Shown: piece after piece, positions 1-5,465 of the stretch
Position numbering within the stretch: the stretch's first letter is position 1
Layout of the letters: every line of letters begins with the position of its first letter
Source of the DNA: Rhodospirillaceae bacterium
GTDB taxonomy: Bacteria; Pseudomonadota; Alphaproteobacteria; Rhodospirillales; Rhodospirillaceae
Direction: 5' to 3'
DNA: 10,583 bases
Assembly (NCBI GenBank): GCA_016937315.1
Contig: JAFGWD010000116.1
Span: 1-10,583 of the forward strand
Made by a program: the position numbers and the translations under genes
Notes under the pieces: generated by a model
Told to the model about the DNA's origin: nothing
The model's database searches: none
What the model saw: the letters and a program-made list of their open reading frames with translations, nothing else

Positions 1-145
1 ACAGCAAATCACGCTGCACACCTGGACGTGGCCCCATGGGCGGAAACATCAACGGCTTCGGAAGCACCGCCGTCACACAAAACCCCGCCCCGACACCGAG
101 TAAAAGAACGTTCAGAGCCAAGGAACCAATCAACCATCGTCTCAT
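1..145 (-). CDS. Periplasmic heavy-metal sensor-like protein, N-terminal part (runs off window)
   Basis: Reading the minus strand from the ATG at 145 gives 48 codons with no stop up to the window edge. The peptide begins MRRWLIGSLALNVLLLGVGA and continues as a hydrophobic segment to about residue 27. It then becomes Pro-rich (PPMGPRPG near residues 35-42), ahead of what should be a periplasmic domain. A short N-terminal anchor followed by a Pro/Arg-rich linker is typical of the small periplasmic heavy-metal sensor / CnrX-like proteins that often sit third behind an ECF sigma and a membrane anti-sigma gene in alphaproteobacteria. It starts 31 bases after the stop of the putative anti-sigma gene, so it is probably co-transcribed. 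A GGGG stretch lies about 10 bases upstream as a modest ribosome binding site. The family call rests on the N-terminus and context only; another small membrane-anchored protein remains possible. Confidence 0.6.
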   Translation of the reverse strand, partial: MRRWLIGSLALNVLLLGVGAGFCVTAVLPKPLMFPPMGPRPGVQRDLL

Positions 146-176
146 CAAATAACGCCCCTGCTTCCACGACGCATCC

Positions 177-659
177 TCAGTTCATGCCAAACAGAGTCAA
201 CGTGCCGACCCAATCACTTTCGGCAGAAACGTGCAGGGTTTGGTGCCCAAGATAGAGGCCAACCCCCAAAAGAATACCAAAGGCCAAGCACCCCACCCAC
301 AGCCCCACCAGGGGACGGACCAAAACGCTGATCCCGGCTTCCGCCACAGGCGACCCACGCGTCGCACGCGGCTGGCGTGGGGCAGAGGACTTTACATCCA
401 TATCACGCCCCTGACGCGACATCACTTCGTCAGGGAGGTGATCCAGAATAGAGTCCACCAAATTCTTCCGACGTGTATCAGACAACGTCGGCTCTGACTG
501 CATAAGCACAGAATCAAAAGCCTGCGCGTCGGCAAAATCCGAACGCGCACGACCAGAATCCTGCAACAATTTATGGGCTGCCTGACGACGCGCATGAGGC
601 CAACGGGTCAAATCCGCACCGTAGGTATCCAGCAACGCCCTGAATTCTTCTGGCGTCAT
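177..659 (-). CDS. Probable anti-sigma factor, single-pass membrane protein
   Basis: This 160-residue protein has a soluble N-terminal region beginning MTPEEFRALLDTYGADLTRW, then a polar, low-complexity linker (about residues 80-108). A single strong membrane segment follows at about 111-138, with a short exported tail of about 22 residues. The N-terminal pattern (EEF.ALLD.YGADL.RWP) recurs in small proteins encoded beside ECF sigma factors in alphaproteobacteria. The expected role is to hold the upstream-encoded sigma factor at the inner membrane. No zinc-binding HxxxCxxC motif is present, and the only cysteine (residue 124) lies inside the membrane segment, so it is not a canonical ZAS anti-sigma factor. 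The ATG at 659 has a GGAGGG ribosome binding site 4-5 bases upstream. It lies 36 bases after the sigma gene and 31 bases before the putative sensor gene. The topology is clear; the anti-sigma role is inferred from context. Confidence 0.68.
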   Translation of the reverse strand: MTPEEFRALLDTYGADLTRWPHARRQAAHKLLQDSGRARSDFADAQAFDSVLMQSEPTLSDTRRKNLVDSILDHLPDEVMSRQGRDMDVKSSAPRQPRATRGSPVAEAGISVLVRPLVGLWVGCLAFGILLGVGLYLGHQTLHVSAESDWVGTLTLFGMN

Positions 660-695
660 GATCCCTCCGCAAAGGTCACCACATCCTGTGGTCCT

Positions 696-1319
696 TTATT
701 TAAGCACTGTTCTGAGCTTTTGCCTCCCCCTTTTTAAGAGGGATTCCACAGCGTTCAGCCGCAGGCCCATAATCTCTGCAACCTCGCCCGCAGTCAAACT
801 CTCGTGATAATAAAGCGTAATGGCGGTGCGCTGATGTTCCGACAAATGGGACATCGCAGAACGCAAACGCGTTGCATCCTCCCGCTGCTCACATTGCGCA
901 AGGGGACCGGGGGTGTCATCTTCAATTTCCGGGACATCATCAATGGAACCGGGTTTATTCCGGCGCAAATGATCAATGCAGCGATTAACCGCAACGCGAT
1001 AGAGCCAAGTCCGAAACCGGGCATGACCAGGTGCCCACTGATCGCGAGCCGTCCAAACCTTCAAGAACACATCTTGAGCAATATCTTCAGCCTCCGCTGC
1101 GCCAACGATACGGCGAGCGGTCCCTACAATGCGATCAATATGGCGAGCGACCAGCAAGCGAAACGCCTCCTTGTCTCCCGTTTGAACGCGGAGCATCAAC
1201 GCCTCATCGGTCATATCTTCCGACGTCGGCCCAGGCCCTAACTTGACGGCTATATCATCCATCCACGTCCCCGTGGCATGACGGTCGTCAACGGCTGCGG
1301 TTCTGCTCATTCCGCTCAT
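696..1319 (-). CDS. ECF-family RNA polymerase sigma factor
   Basis: This is a sigma-70 family factor of the extracytoplasmic-function type, which redirects RNA polymerase to a stress regulon. From the ATG at 1319 it is 207 residues. Region 2 spans about 50-120 and shows EDIAQDVFLKVW (residues 78-89) and FRTWLYRVAVNRCIDHLRR, the usual core-binding and -10-recognition helices. Region 4 spans about 150-205 with LTAGEVAEIMGLRLNAVESL, the helix-turn-helix for the -35 element. There is no region 1 or 3. The start is uncertain. A TTG at 1355 extends the frame by 12 residues, and the ATG at 1319 has GGTGGG a few bases upstream. ATGs at 1262 and 1214 would also keep both domains, and the conserved part begins near the last one. 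Downstream lie a membrane anti-sigma-like gene and a sensor-like gene. The nearest upstream gene is fliS, 69 bases away on the same strand. Confidence 0.92.
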   Translation of the reverse strand: MSGMSRTAAVDDRHATGTWMDDIAVKLGPGPTSEDMTDEALMLRVQTGDKEAFRLLVARHIDRIVGTARRIVGAAEAEDIAQDVFLKVWTARDQWAPGHARFRTWLYRVAVNRCIDHLRRNKPGSIDDVPEIEDDTPGPLAQCEQREDATRLRSAMSHLSEHQRTAITLYYHESLTAGEVAEIMGLRLNAVESLLKRGRQKLRTVLK

Positions 1320-1336
1320 ACACCCACCGTTATGTT

Positions 1337-1350
1337 CCTGTTGTAACAGG
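1337..1350. promoter_or_regulatory. Inverted repeat upstream of the sigma gene, possible operator
   Basis: CCTGTT-GT-AACAGG is a perfect 6-bp inverted repeat with a 2-base centre. It ends 17 bases upstream of the ATG at 1319, within the 69-base gap between fliS and the sigma gene. Its size and symmetry would suit a dimeric regulator, but no regulator is known. The ECF -35-like GGAAC beside it (minus strand, 1338-1334) has no convincing -10 partner. Confidence 0.22.
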
Positions 1351-1376
1351 CGCAACGTACGCCGTCACTCGGCAGT

Positions 1377-1398
1377 ATCTGCCCAGAACTAGGCAGAT
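1377..1398. other. 7-bp hairpin overlapping the fliS stop codon
   Basis: ATCTGCC (1377-1383) and GGCAGAT (1392-1398) form a perfect 7-bp stem with an 8-base loop that contains the fliS stop codon. On the minus strand, where the genes lie, no U-tract follows it. On the plus strand five Ts follow, but no plus-strand gene precedes it. It may weakly end or protect fliS messages, but it is not a clear intrinsic terminator for them. Confidence 0.3.
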
Positions 1399-1814
1399 TT
1401 TTCCTGCTTATCGGCCACAAGTGATGGAACCCCGGCAATCGCCGCGAAGGCTTCGCGCATCGCCAGTACCTGACGTTGCACGCTGCCATAGCGCAGTTCC
1501 GAATCTGGCGACTTCGCCTGCTTGGCACGGTGCAACTGAACAATCGTCGTCTTGTAATAATCATGCAGAATTTCGGAAACAGGCTTTGCCTTGGGGTCAT
1601 TCTGTCTCAGGACACCGTCCAGGCTTTGCAGAATGCGTGACGCACGATCCACGGCATGAAACTCACCTTCAAAATCCTTTTGCAGGCAGGATGCCTTGGC
1701 ATGCGCCACCGAGCAAAGAATGGAATCATAAAGGTCTACGATGACACATAAGGGTGCCTGAGTTCGACGTGCCGCGCCATAAGCCGCCATGCCTTTTTGA
1801 TAACTCGTGTTCAT
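1389..1814 (-). CDS. fliS: FliS-like flagellin export chaperone
   Basis: This is a 141-residue, mostly helical cytoplasmic protein. FliS binds the disordered C-terminus of flagellin and keeps it unpolymerised until export. The FliS pattern is visible though diverged. A YQKGMAAYGAARRTQAPLCV start is followed by an LYDSILCSVAHAK helix (LYDG..RF...A in the family) and then a DRASRILQSLDGVL helix. Next comes ILHDYYKTTIVQLHRAK, matching the LYDY....L..A helix, and the end is a final helix with MREAF. The length fits FliS, usually about 125-145. It follows fliD by 27 bases, the usual fliD-fliS order. The start is the ATG at 1814 with GGAGGGG 6 bases upstream; a more upstream ATG at 1829 would add five residues and lacks this spacing. 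Three cysteines (residues 23, 34 and 43) are more than usual. Confidence 0.82.
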   Translation of the reverse strand: MNTSYQKGMAAYGAARRTQAPLCVIVDLYDSILCSVAHAKASCLQKDFEGEFHAVDRASRILQSLDGVLRQNDPKAKPVSEILHDYYKTTIVQLHRAKQAKSPDSELRYGSVQRQVLAMREAFAAIAGVPSLVADKQEKSA

Positions 1815-1820
1815 GAGAGT

Positions 1821-1827
1821 CCCCTCC
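1821..1827 (-). promoter_or_regulatory. fliS ribosome binding site
   Basis: GGAGGGG on the minus strand ends 6 bases before the ATG at 1814. This selects that start over the in-frame ATG at 1829, which it would partly overlap. Confidence 0.75.
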
Positions 1828-1841
1828 ATACCACTGGTTGA

Positions 1842-3500
1842 TTAATCATCACTCGTATTGAACAAAGACTCGATCTGCGCCAAAGCAATCTCGGATGCTT
1901 CCATTGCTGCCTGGAGCTTTGCATAGTAGGTCACAAGGTAGTCCTCATAATCCTCAGCCCTTGCGGCGATACGATCACGTTTGTCCTGCTTGCTATCGAT
2001 GGTGTCTTCGGCAGTGCTTATGCGGTTGGCGACCAACCCACTATCGGAATCAATATAGCCTTCCAACGCCGCAACCATCCGATCGGCAAAGCCCGCCTCA
2101 ACGGTAAGGGTAATGCTGGAGCTCGCATCACCGGTATAAACCAGCCGGAGTCCTTCATACGCGGAACCATCGGCTCCGGTCAGGGTCTGGTTGCTAACCG
2201 TCAAAGCAACACCGTCAATGGTTGCCGATGTAATTTCTCCGGTGCTCTCATCCACAGTGACCTCAATGGCATACTCACCCGCAGCCATATCTCCCGCAAT
2301 GTCACCGACATAAAGATCACTGGACGACACACTGGTGCTTTGCTGGAAAAAAGCTTCGACCACATCGGCATGCTGGATCAAGAATTCTTCCAGCACGTCC
2401 TCGTCAATTTCCAACGTATTATCATCCGCATAGGTGATGCCCATACTCGACAAGGTATAAGTCTCGCCATCCACTTCCACAGATGCGCCAAGAACGCCGT
2501 ACAGCGCCGTGTTGGCTGATCGCAGCACGCTATCACCAAACAAAACGGCATCTTCAACGGCACCATCCGAATCCGTTTCCTGGTTGGTCAGTGCGAATGC
2601 GCGATATGTGTTGTAAGCGTCAACCAAGGCCTCCACAGCATCATACACACTGTCCAGATCTTGCCCGACTTCCAACGTAATGGTGCTGCCCGCACTGTCG
2701 TCGTACAGACTGATCGATACCCCGCTTAGAACGTCTTCAATATCATTGGAAGAACTGGTTACGGTCACGCCGTCGATGGTCAGTTCCGCATCGCTCGCCG
2801 CCTGCAACTGATTGGCAAAGCTGGAGTCCGATGCCAATACGCCCAAATCCATCAAGACTGTGCCGGTATCGTCGGTCGCTGTAATGCTCTGCCCGGTATC
2901 CACAGAAGCCAAAACCAGGGTGTATCCCGAATCGCTGCTCTTCACTAAGGTTGCGGTGACGCCGGTGGCATCACTGACCTCGTTGATCGCCTCTGCAACG
3001 TCTTCCAACGTCATATCTGAGGTCACGGAAATTGCCGTTGCCGTTCCACCCGCCTCCGACAGACTGAACGTTCCCTCATAACCCAAAGCTGCTGTTTCAT
3101 CGGCCACCACATCAGCCGCCACTTTATGTGACGTGGCAAGGCTAATCACTTCAATGGTATAGACCCCCAACGCGGCATCATCGGTCACGGTCACGCCCAA
3201 AACATTATCAGGCTCAGAAATTGCCGACGACGACAAATAGGCCGAACGCGAATCAAAGATCGAGTCATCCGACTGCGCGGACAGAGCCTCTGCGGCATCC
3301 GACACTGCCGTCAGATCGGTGAGCATCTCTTCGTAACCGGTGACCTTGCTTTCCAGGACATCAATCTGATCATCAATCAGATAGGCGGTCGCCATTTTGA
3401 CTTCGACAGCCTCTTCGATCAGTGCCGCATAGTCGAAATCCGAGGACCCGGTTCCGGTAATGTACGTAGTGCCACTGGCACCCGTAACGATTGTCGACAT
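1842..3500 (-). CDS. fliD: Flagellar filament cap protein FliD (HAP2)
   Basis: FliD forms the cap at the filament tip under which exported flagellin folds and polymerises. The protein is 552 residues, longer than the 468 of E. coli. The N-terminal domain has SSDFDYAALIEEAVEVKMAT followed by a coiled-coil stretch (about 35-75) in which LIDDQIDVLESKVTGYEEML gives the heptads. A flagellin-IN-like repeat lies at about 150-200 (TLEDVAEAINEVSDATGVTA). The C-terminal region ends with a long helix beginning RISTAEDTIDSKQDKRDRI and closing ALAQIESLFN, the typical FliD tail. The protein is acidic, without a signal peptide, as expected for type III export. The ATG at 3500 is chosen because GGGGAGGA lies 7 bases upstream and the conserved N-terminus begins there. 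The frame stays open to 3599, but that stretch overlaps an inverted repeat and encodes no FliD-like sequence. Confidence 0.93.
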   Translation of the reverse strand: MSTIVTGASGTTYITGTGSSDFDYAALIEEAVEVKMATAYLIDDQIDVLESKVTGYEEMLTDLTAVSDAAEALSAQSDDSIFDSRSAYLSSSAISEPDNVLGVTVTDDAALGVYTIEVISLATSHKVAADVVADETAALGYEGTFSLSEAGGTATAISVTSDMTLEDVAEAINEVSDATGVTATLVKSSDSGYTLVLASVDTGQSITATDDTGTVLMDLGVLASDSSFANQLQAASDAELTIDGVTVTSSSNDIEDVLSGVSISLYDDSAGSTITLEVGQDLDSVYDAVEALVDAYNTYRAFALTNQETDSDGAVEDAVLFGDSVLRSANTALYGVLGASVEVDGETYTLSSMGITYADDNTLEIDEDVLEEFLIQHADVVEAFFQQSTSVSSSDLYVGDIAGDMAAGEYAIEVTVDESTGEITSATIDGVALTVSNQTLTGADGSAYEGLRLVYTGDASSSITLTVEAGFADRMVAALEGYIDSDSGLVANRISTAEDTIDSKQDKRDRIAARAEDYEDYLVTYYAKLQAAMEASEIALAQIESLFNTSDD

Positions 3501-3507
3501 GAACCTA

Positions 3508-3515
3508 TCCTCCCC
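3508..3515 (-). promoter_or_regulatory. fliD ribosome binding site
   Basis: GGGGAGGA on the minus strand sits 7 bases before the ATG at 3500. It is the strongest ribosome binding site in the 140-base leader and fixes the fliD start 33 codons inside the longest open frame. Confidence 0.8.
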
Positions 3516-3538
3516 ATGGTTTCCGTCCGAGGTGGAAT

Positions 3539-3597
3539 GGGGAAGCCGAACCGCGCCGTTTGACCGAACGCGAAGGAGGGGGGTGTCCGGCTTCCCC
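3539..3597. repeat. 10-bp inverted repeat in the fliD leader
   Basis: GGGGAAGCCG (3539-3548) and CGGCTTCCCC (3588-3597) are perfect complements separated by 39 bases. They lie between the flagellin terminator hairpin and the fliD ribosome binding site. In the fliD message they could close a long hairpin; in DNA they could form a two-half-site operator. The interior is GC-rich and includes a run of C on the minus strand. No function is established. Confidence 0.5.
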
Positions 3598-3605
3598 AAG
3601 ACGAA

Positions 3606-3633
3606 GGCGCCCGTTCGTTACCGAACAAGCGCC
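3606..3633 (-). terminator. Flagellin terminator / 3' hairpin
   Basis: On the minus strand, 7 bases after the flagellin stop codon, the RNA would read GGCGC-UU-GUUCG, loop GUAA, CGAAC-GG-GCGCC. The two UU/GG steps are wobble pairs, so a continuous 12-bp stem closes on a GNRA-type tetraloop. The following UUCGUCUU is only partly U-rich. This fits a partial terminator or mRNA-stabilising hairpin that would make flagellin message more abundant than fliD-fliS readthrough. Confidence 0.68.
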
Positions 3634-3640
3634 CATCCCA

Positions 3641-4450
3641 TTACTGCAACAACGACAACAACTGTTGCGGCATGTCGTTGGCCTGTGACAAAGCCGCGAT
3701 AGCAGCATTGGTCCGCACTTGAGCGGAAGAGAACTCCGACTGCGCCTCAGCAACATCGCAGTCAACAATCGCCGACTGTGCCGCATCCAAGTTTTCTTCA
3801 GACGAAGAAATCTGATCCGCGTGATAGTTGAACTGCGATTCCTGAGCACCCACATCGGCACGGGCCGCCGCTACGGTGTTAATTGCGGTGTTCACCAACG
3901 TTAGCTCGGCTGCAAAATCCGTCGCACTTGTCGCCGCCGCTGTCACACCAAGGGCTGCGGCATCAACATCAGTGAGAGCGACGTTGATAACGTCTGCCGC
4001 TTTGGTTCCCACCAGGAAATCCGCGTCATACGTTCCACCCAACAGGGCTGTACCATTGAAGGTGGTGGTCTGCACGATCAGATCAATTTCACTGGCAAGG
4101 GTGCTGTATTCCGAAGCGATGTAGGCGAGTTCATCGGTGCTGACGGCACCGGAAACCGCTTCCGCACACAAGACCTTCATGCGCTCCAACACATCGGAAA
4201 TCGACGATAAACCACCGTCTGCGGTCTCAAGAACCGAAGAGGCGTGGGACGCATTGGTCGACGCCTGGCCCAACACCGCCACATCGGATTGCAACTTAGT
4301 CGCCACGGCCAAACCGGCCGCGTCGTCTGACGCCCGCGTGATTCGCGAACCAGACGCCACCTTGTTCAGGGCGGAGGTCTGGTCGTCAGAGTTGATGTTC
4401 AGGTACCGCAAGGCGGAATTGGCGGAGGTGTTCGTGGTGATAACAGGCAT
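3641..4450 (-). CDS. fliC: Flagellin, short type
   Basis: Flagellin polymerises into the flagellar filament after export through the flagellar type III system. The 269-residue protein has the conserved N-terminal domain (MPVITTNTSANSALRYLNIN, then LNKVASGSRITRASDDAAGL at about 28-47). A D1 helix follows with SDVLERMKVLCAEAVSG (85-101). The middle is short and variable (about 138-185). The conserved C-terminal domain runs from AARADVGAQESQF to the end in MPQQLLSLLQ. There is no large D2/D3 outer domain, which is common in alphaproteobacteria. Two cysteines, residues 95 and 231, lie in the conserved helices, which is unusual for flagellin. The ATG at 4450 has AAGGAG 7 bases upstream. A hairpin terminator follows the stop, then fliD and fliS on the same strand. 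The symbol is generic; other flagellin genes may exist elsewhere. Confidence 0.95.
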   Translation of the reverse strand: MPVITTNTSANSALRYLNINSDDQTSALNKVASGSRITRASDDAAGLAVATKLQSDVAVLGQASTNASHASSVLETADGGLSSISDVLERMKVLCAEAVSGAVSTDELAYIASEYSTLASEIDLIVQTTTFNGTALLGGTYDADFLVGTKAADVINVALTDVDAAALGVTAAATSATDFAAELTLVNTAINTVAAARADVGAQESQFNYHADQISSSEENLDAAQSAIVDCDVAEAQSEFSSAQVRTNAAIAALSQANDMPQQLLSLLQ

Positions 4451-4537
4451 GTGAAATCTCCTTCGTTGATCTCTTACAGAGCCATTCGGGCCCTGCCACT
4501 TGGCACCCGCCGATACGCACCTCGCGCATCTGATCCC

Positions 4538-4554
4538 TTGGCGCCTTACTCGCT
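4538..4554 (+). promoter_or_regulatory. Weak sigma-54-like promoter ahead of flgD
   Basis: TTGGCGCCTTACTCGCT has the invariant GG and GC with the required 10-base gap. It resembles the -24/-12 consensus TTGGCACG-N4-TTGCT, with a mismatch at -22 and TCGC in place of TTGC. A start here would give a leader of nearly 200 bases containing the T-tracts and the inverted repeat. Sigma-54 drives hook genes in several bacteria, but this match could be chance. Confidence 0.25.
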
Positions 4555-4595
4555 CTTACGGGACAGCCATGCCGACACTGGCGCACCGGATCACA

Positions 4596-4640
4596 CTTTT
4601 TTCGGAAAGTTTTTCTGCAAAGTTTTTTCGCCAGTTTTTC
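4596..4640. repeat. Four T-tract repeats in the divergent control region
   Basis: T-runs of 6, 5, 6 and 5 bases occur at 4597-4602, 4610-4614, 4623-4628 and 4635-4639. Their centres are about 12-13 bases apart. The last three share an AGTTTTT(T)C core at 4608-4615, 4621-4629 and 4633-4640. In an otherwise GC-rich region this stands out. Possible roles are repeated protein-binding sites, UP-element-like contacts or curved DNA between the divergent promoters. Confidence 0.6.
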
Positions 4641-4702
4641 CGCTCTCGCCGCGTTCATCAGGAAAGCAGAGGCGCTGAGCAGTGCCCAAACGCGAGATCA
4701 CA

Positions 4703-4742
4703 AACCGGCCCGTCAGACGGGAAATGGCTTTCATGGCCGGTT
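4703..4742 (+). promoter_or_regulatory. Inverted repeat in the flgD leader
   Basis: AACCGGCC (4703-4710) and GGCCGGTT (4735-4742) are perfect 8-bp complements with a 24-base loop. A second palindrome, CCCGTC-A-GACGGG (4709-4721), shares two bases with the left arm, so the two stems compete. The outer stem ends 6 bases before the flgD ribosome binding site. It could affect translation or early termination, or serve as an operator. Confidence 0.45.
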
Positions 4743-4748
4743 GGGAAC

Positions 4749-4752
4749 GGAG
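4749..4752 (+). promoter_or_regulatory. flgD ribosome binding site
   Basis: GGAG lies 8 bases before the ATG at 4761. A second GGAG (4757-4760) touches the start codon and is too close to function. This supports the ATG at 4761 rather than the start of the long open frame at 4500. Confidence 0.65.
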
Positions 4753-4760
4753 ATACGGAG

Positions 4761-5438
4761 ATGACCACTGTCAGCTCGACCACGTCCAGCAGCGGCCTGT
4801 CGTCCACTACGGCGACATCTGTGGAATCGCTTGAGGAAAACTACGAACTGTTTTTAAGCGTCCTGGTCGCCCAGTTGGAAAATCAGAATCCTCTGGACCC
4901 CACCGATACCGACGAAATGACCAGCCAGTTGATCAACTATGCACAAGTCGAGCAGCAGATTCTCGGCAACTCGTACCTTGAGAACCTGGTTCTGGCGACC
5001 AACAACGAAAGCGCTTCGGTTGCGTTGGCCATGGTCGGCATGGAAGTCACCTACAACGCCGATGACCTGACATATGAGTCCGGCGACACCCTGACCTGGG
5101 CCTTCGACGTCCCGGATGACACCGCCTCCCTGACCGCACAGGTGCTCAACGAAGACGGCGATGTCGTCTATTCCAAGAGCCTGGACACCACGGCAGGCGA
5201 AACCACTTTCACCTGGGATGGCACCCTGACCAACGGCAGCAGCGCTTCTGACGGCACCTATTCCTTGAACATCTATGCGGAAGACAGCAACGGCGATGAA
5301 GTGTCCATCACAGCGGAAACCAGCAGCATCGTCAGTCGTGTCGATTGGTCCGACGGCAGCGCACAACTGATCATGGAGAACGGGGCAACCGTGTCGTTGA
5401 GCGACATCGTTTCCGCCACCTCCGCCTCAGATTCTTAA
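4761..5438 (+). CDS. flgD: Flagellar hook assembly scaffold FlgD
   Basis: FlgD sits at the tip of the growing hook and lets FlgE subunits assemble; it is discarded later. The 225-residue protein has a Ser/Thr-rich export-competent N-terminus (1-28). The FlgD signature follows, with FLSVLVAQLENQNPLDPTDT, then TSQLINYAQVEQQ and a GNSYLENLV stretch, at about 32-78. The C-terminal half has the Ig-like FLG fold with TFTWDGTLTNGSSASDGTYS and ends with a Tudor-like segment around SRVDWSDGSAQLIMENGA. The length matches E. coli FlgD (231). It is the first gene of the plus-strand operon, 27 bases before flgE. In many alphaproteobacteria flgD follows fliK; here the neighbour is divergent flagellin and no fliK is visible. 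Confidence 0.93.
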   Translation: MTTVSSTTSSSGLSSTTATSVESLEENYELFLSVLVAQLENQNPLDPTDTDEMTSQLINYAQVEQQILGNSYLENLVLATNNESASVALAMVGMEVTYNADDLTYESGDTLTWAFDVPDDTASLTAQVLNEDGDVVYSKSLDTTAGETTFTWDGTLTNGSSASDGTYSLNIYAEDSNGDEVSITAETSSIVSRVDWSDGSAQLIMENGATVSLSDIVSATSASDS

Positions 5439-5465
5439 CACCACACATTTCATGGAGGCTCGACC

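Larger units (their letters stand above)
4451..4760. promoter_or_regulatory. Divergent control region between flagellin and flgD
   Basis: These 310 bases separate the two flagellar units and must hold promoters for both. From left to right I see the flagellin ribosome binding site, a weak sigma-54-like plus-strand site (4538-4554), four T-tracts with repeated flanks (4596-4640), and an inverted repeat with an overlapping smaller palindrome (4703-4742) just before the flgD ribosome binding site. I found no good sigma-28 match (TAAA, about 15 bases, GCCGATAA) on either strand. The flgD frame is open upstream to 4500, but that stretch does not look like FlgD and overlaps these elements, so I treat it as noncoding. 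Confidence 0.7.

Noticed and set aside
28..497. Plus-strand open frames of 75 and 88 codons at 28-255 and 231-497
   Set aside because: They lie opposite the sensor-like and anti-sigma-like genes, have no ribosome binding site or recognisable family, and look like frame shadows.
804..1241. Plus-strand 145-codon open frame opposite the sigma gene
   Set aside because: The minus strand encodes a clear ECF sigma factor across the same bases; the plus product has no domain-like features.
1316..1340. Autoregulatory ECF promoter with GGAAC at 1338-1334 on the minus strand
   Set aside because: No -10-like sequence is found about 16-17 bases downstream, and the site would place the transcript start inside the likely coding region.
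1377..1402. Plus-strand intrinsic terminator (7-bp stem plus five Ts)
   Set aside because: There is no plus-strand gene upstream for it to terminate; it was kept only as a hairpin overlapping the fliS stop codon.
3501..3599. In-frame upstream extension of fliD by 33 codons
   Set aside because: It overlaps an inverted repeat and the ribosome binding site at 3508-3515, and the conserved FliD N-terminus begins at 3500.
4597..4650. Sigma-54-like pairs around the T-tracts, such as TGGCGAAAAAACTTTGCA on the minus strand
   Set aside because: The GG-to-GC gap is 12 bases rather than 10 on the minus strand and 11 on the plus-strand alternative, which normally abolishes recognition.
4500..4760. In-frame upstream extension of flgD by 87 codons
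   Set aside because: The encoded stretch is unlike any FlgD, overlaps T-tracts and inverted repeats, and the true start at 4761 has its own ribosome binding site and normal family length.
4854..5366. Minus-strand 170-codon open frame opposite flgD
   Set aside because: flgD is unmistakable on the plus strand; the opposite frame is Gly/Val-rich antisense translation of a Thr/Asp-rich protein.
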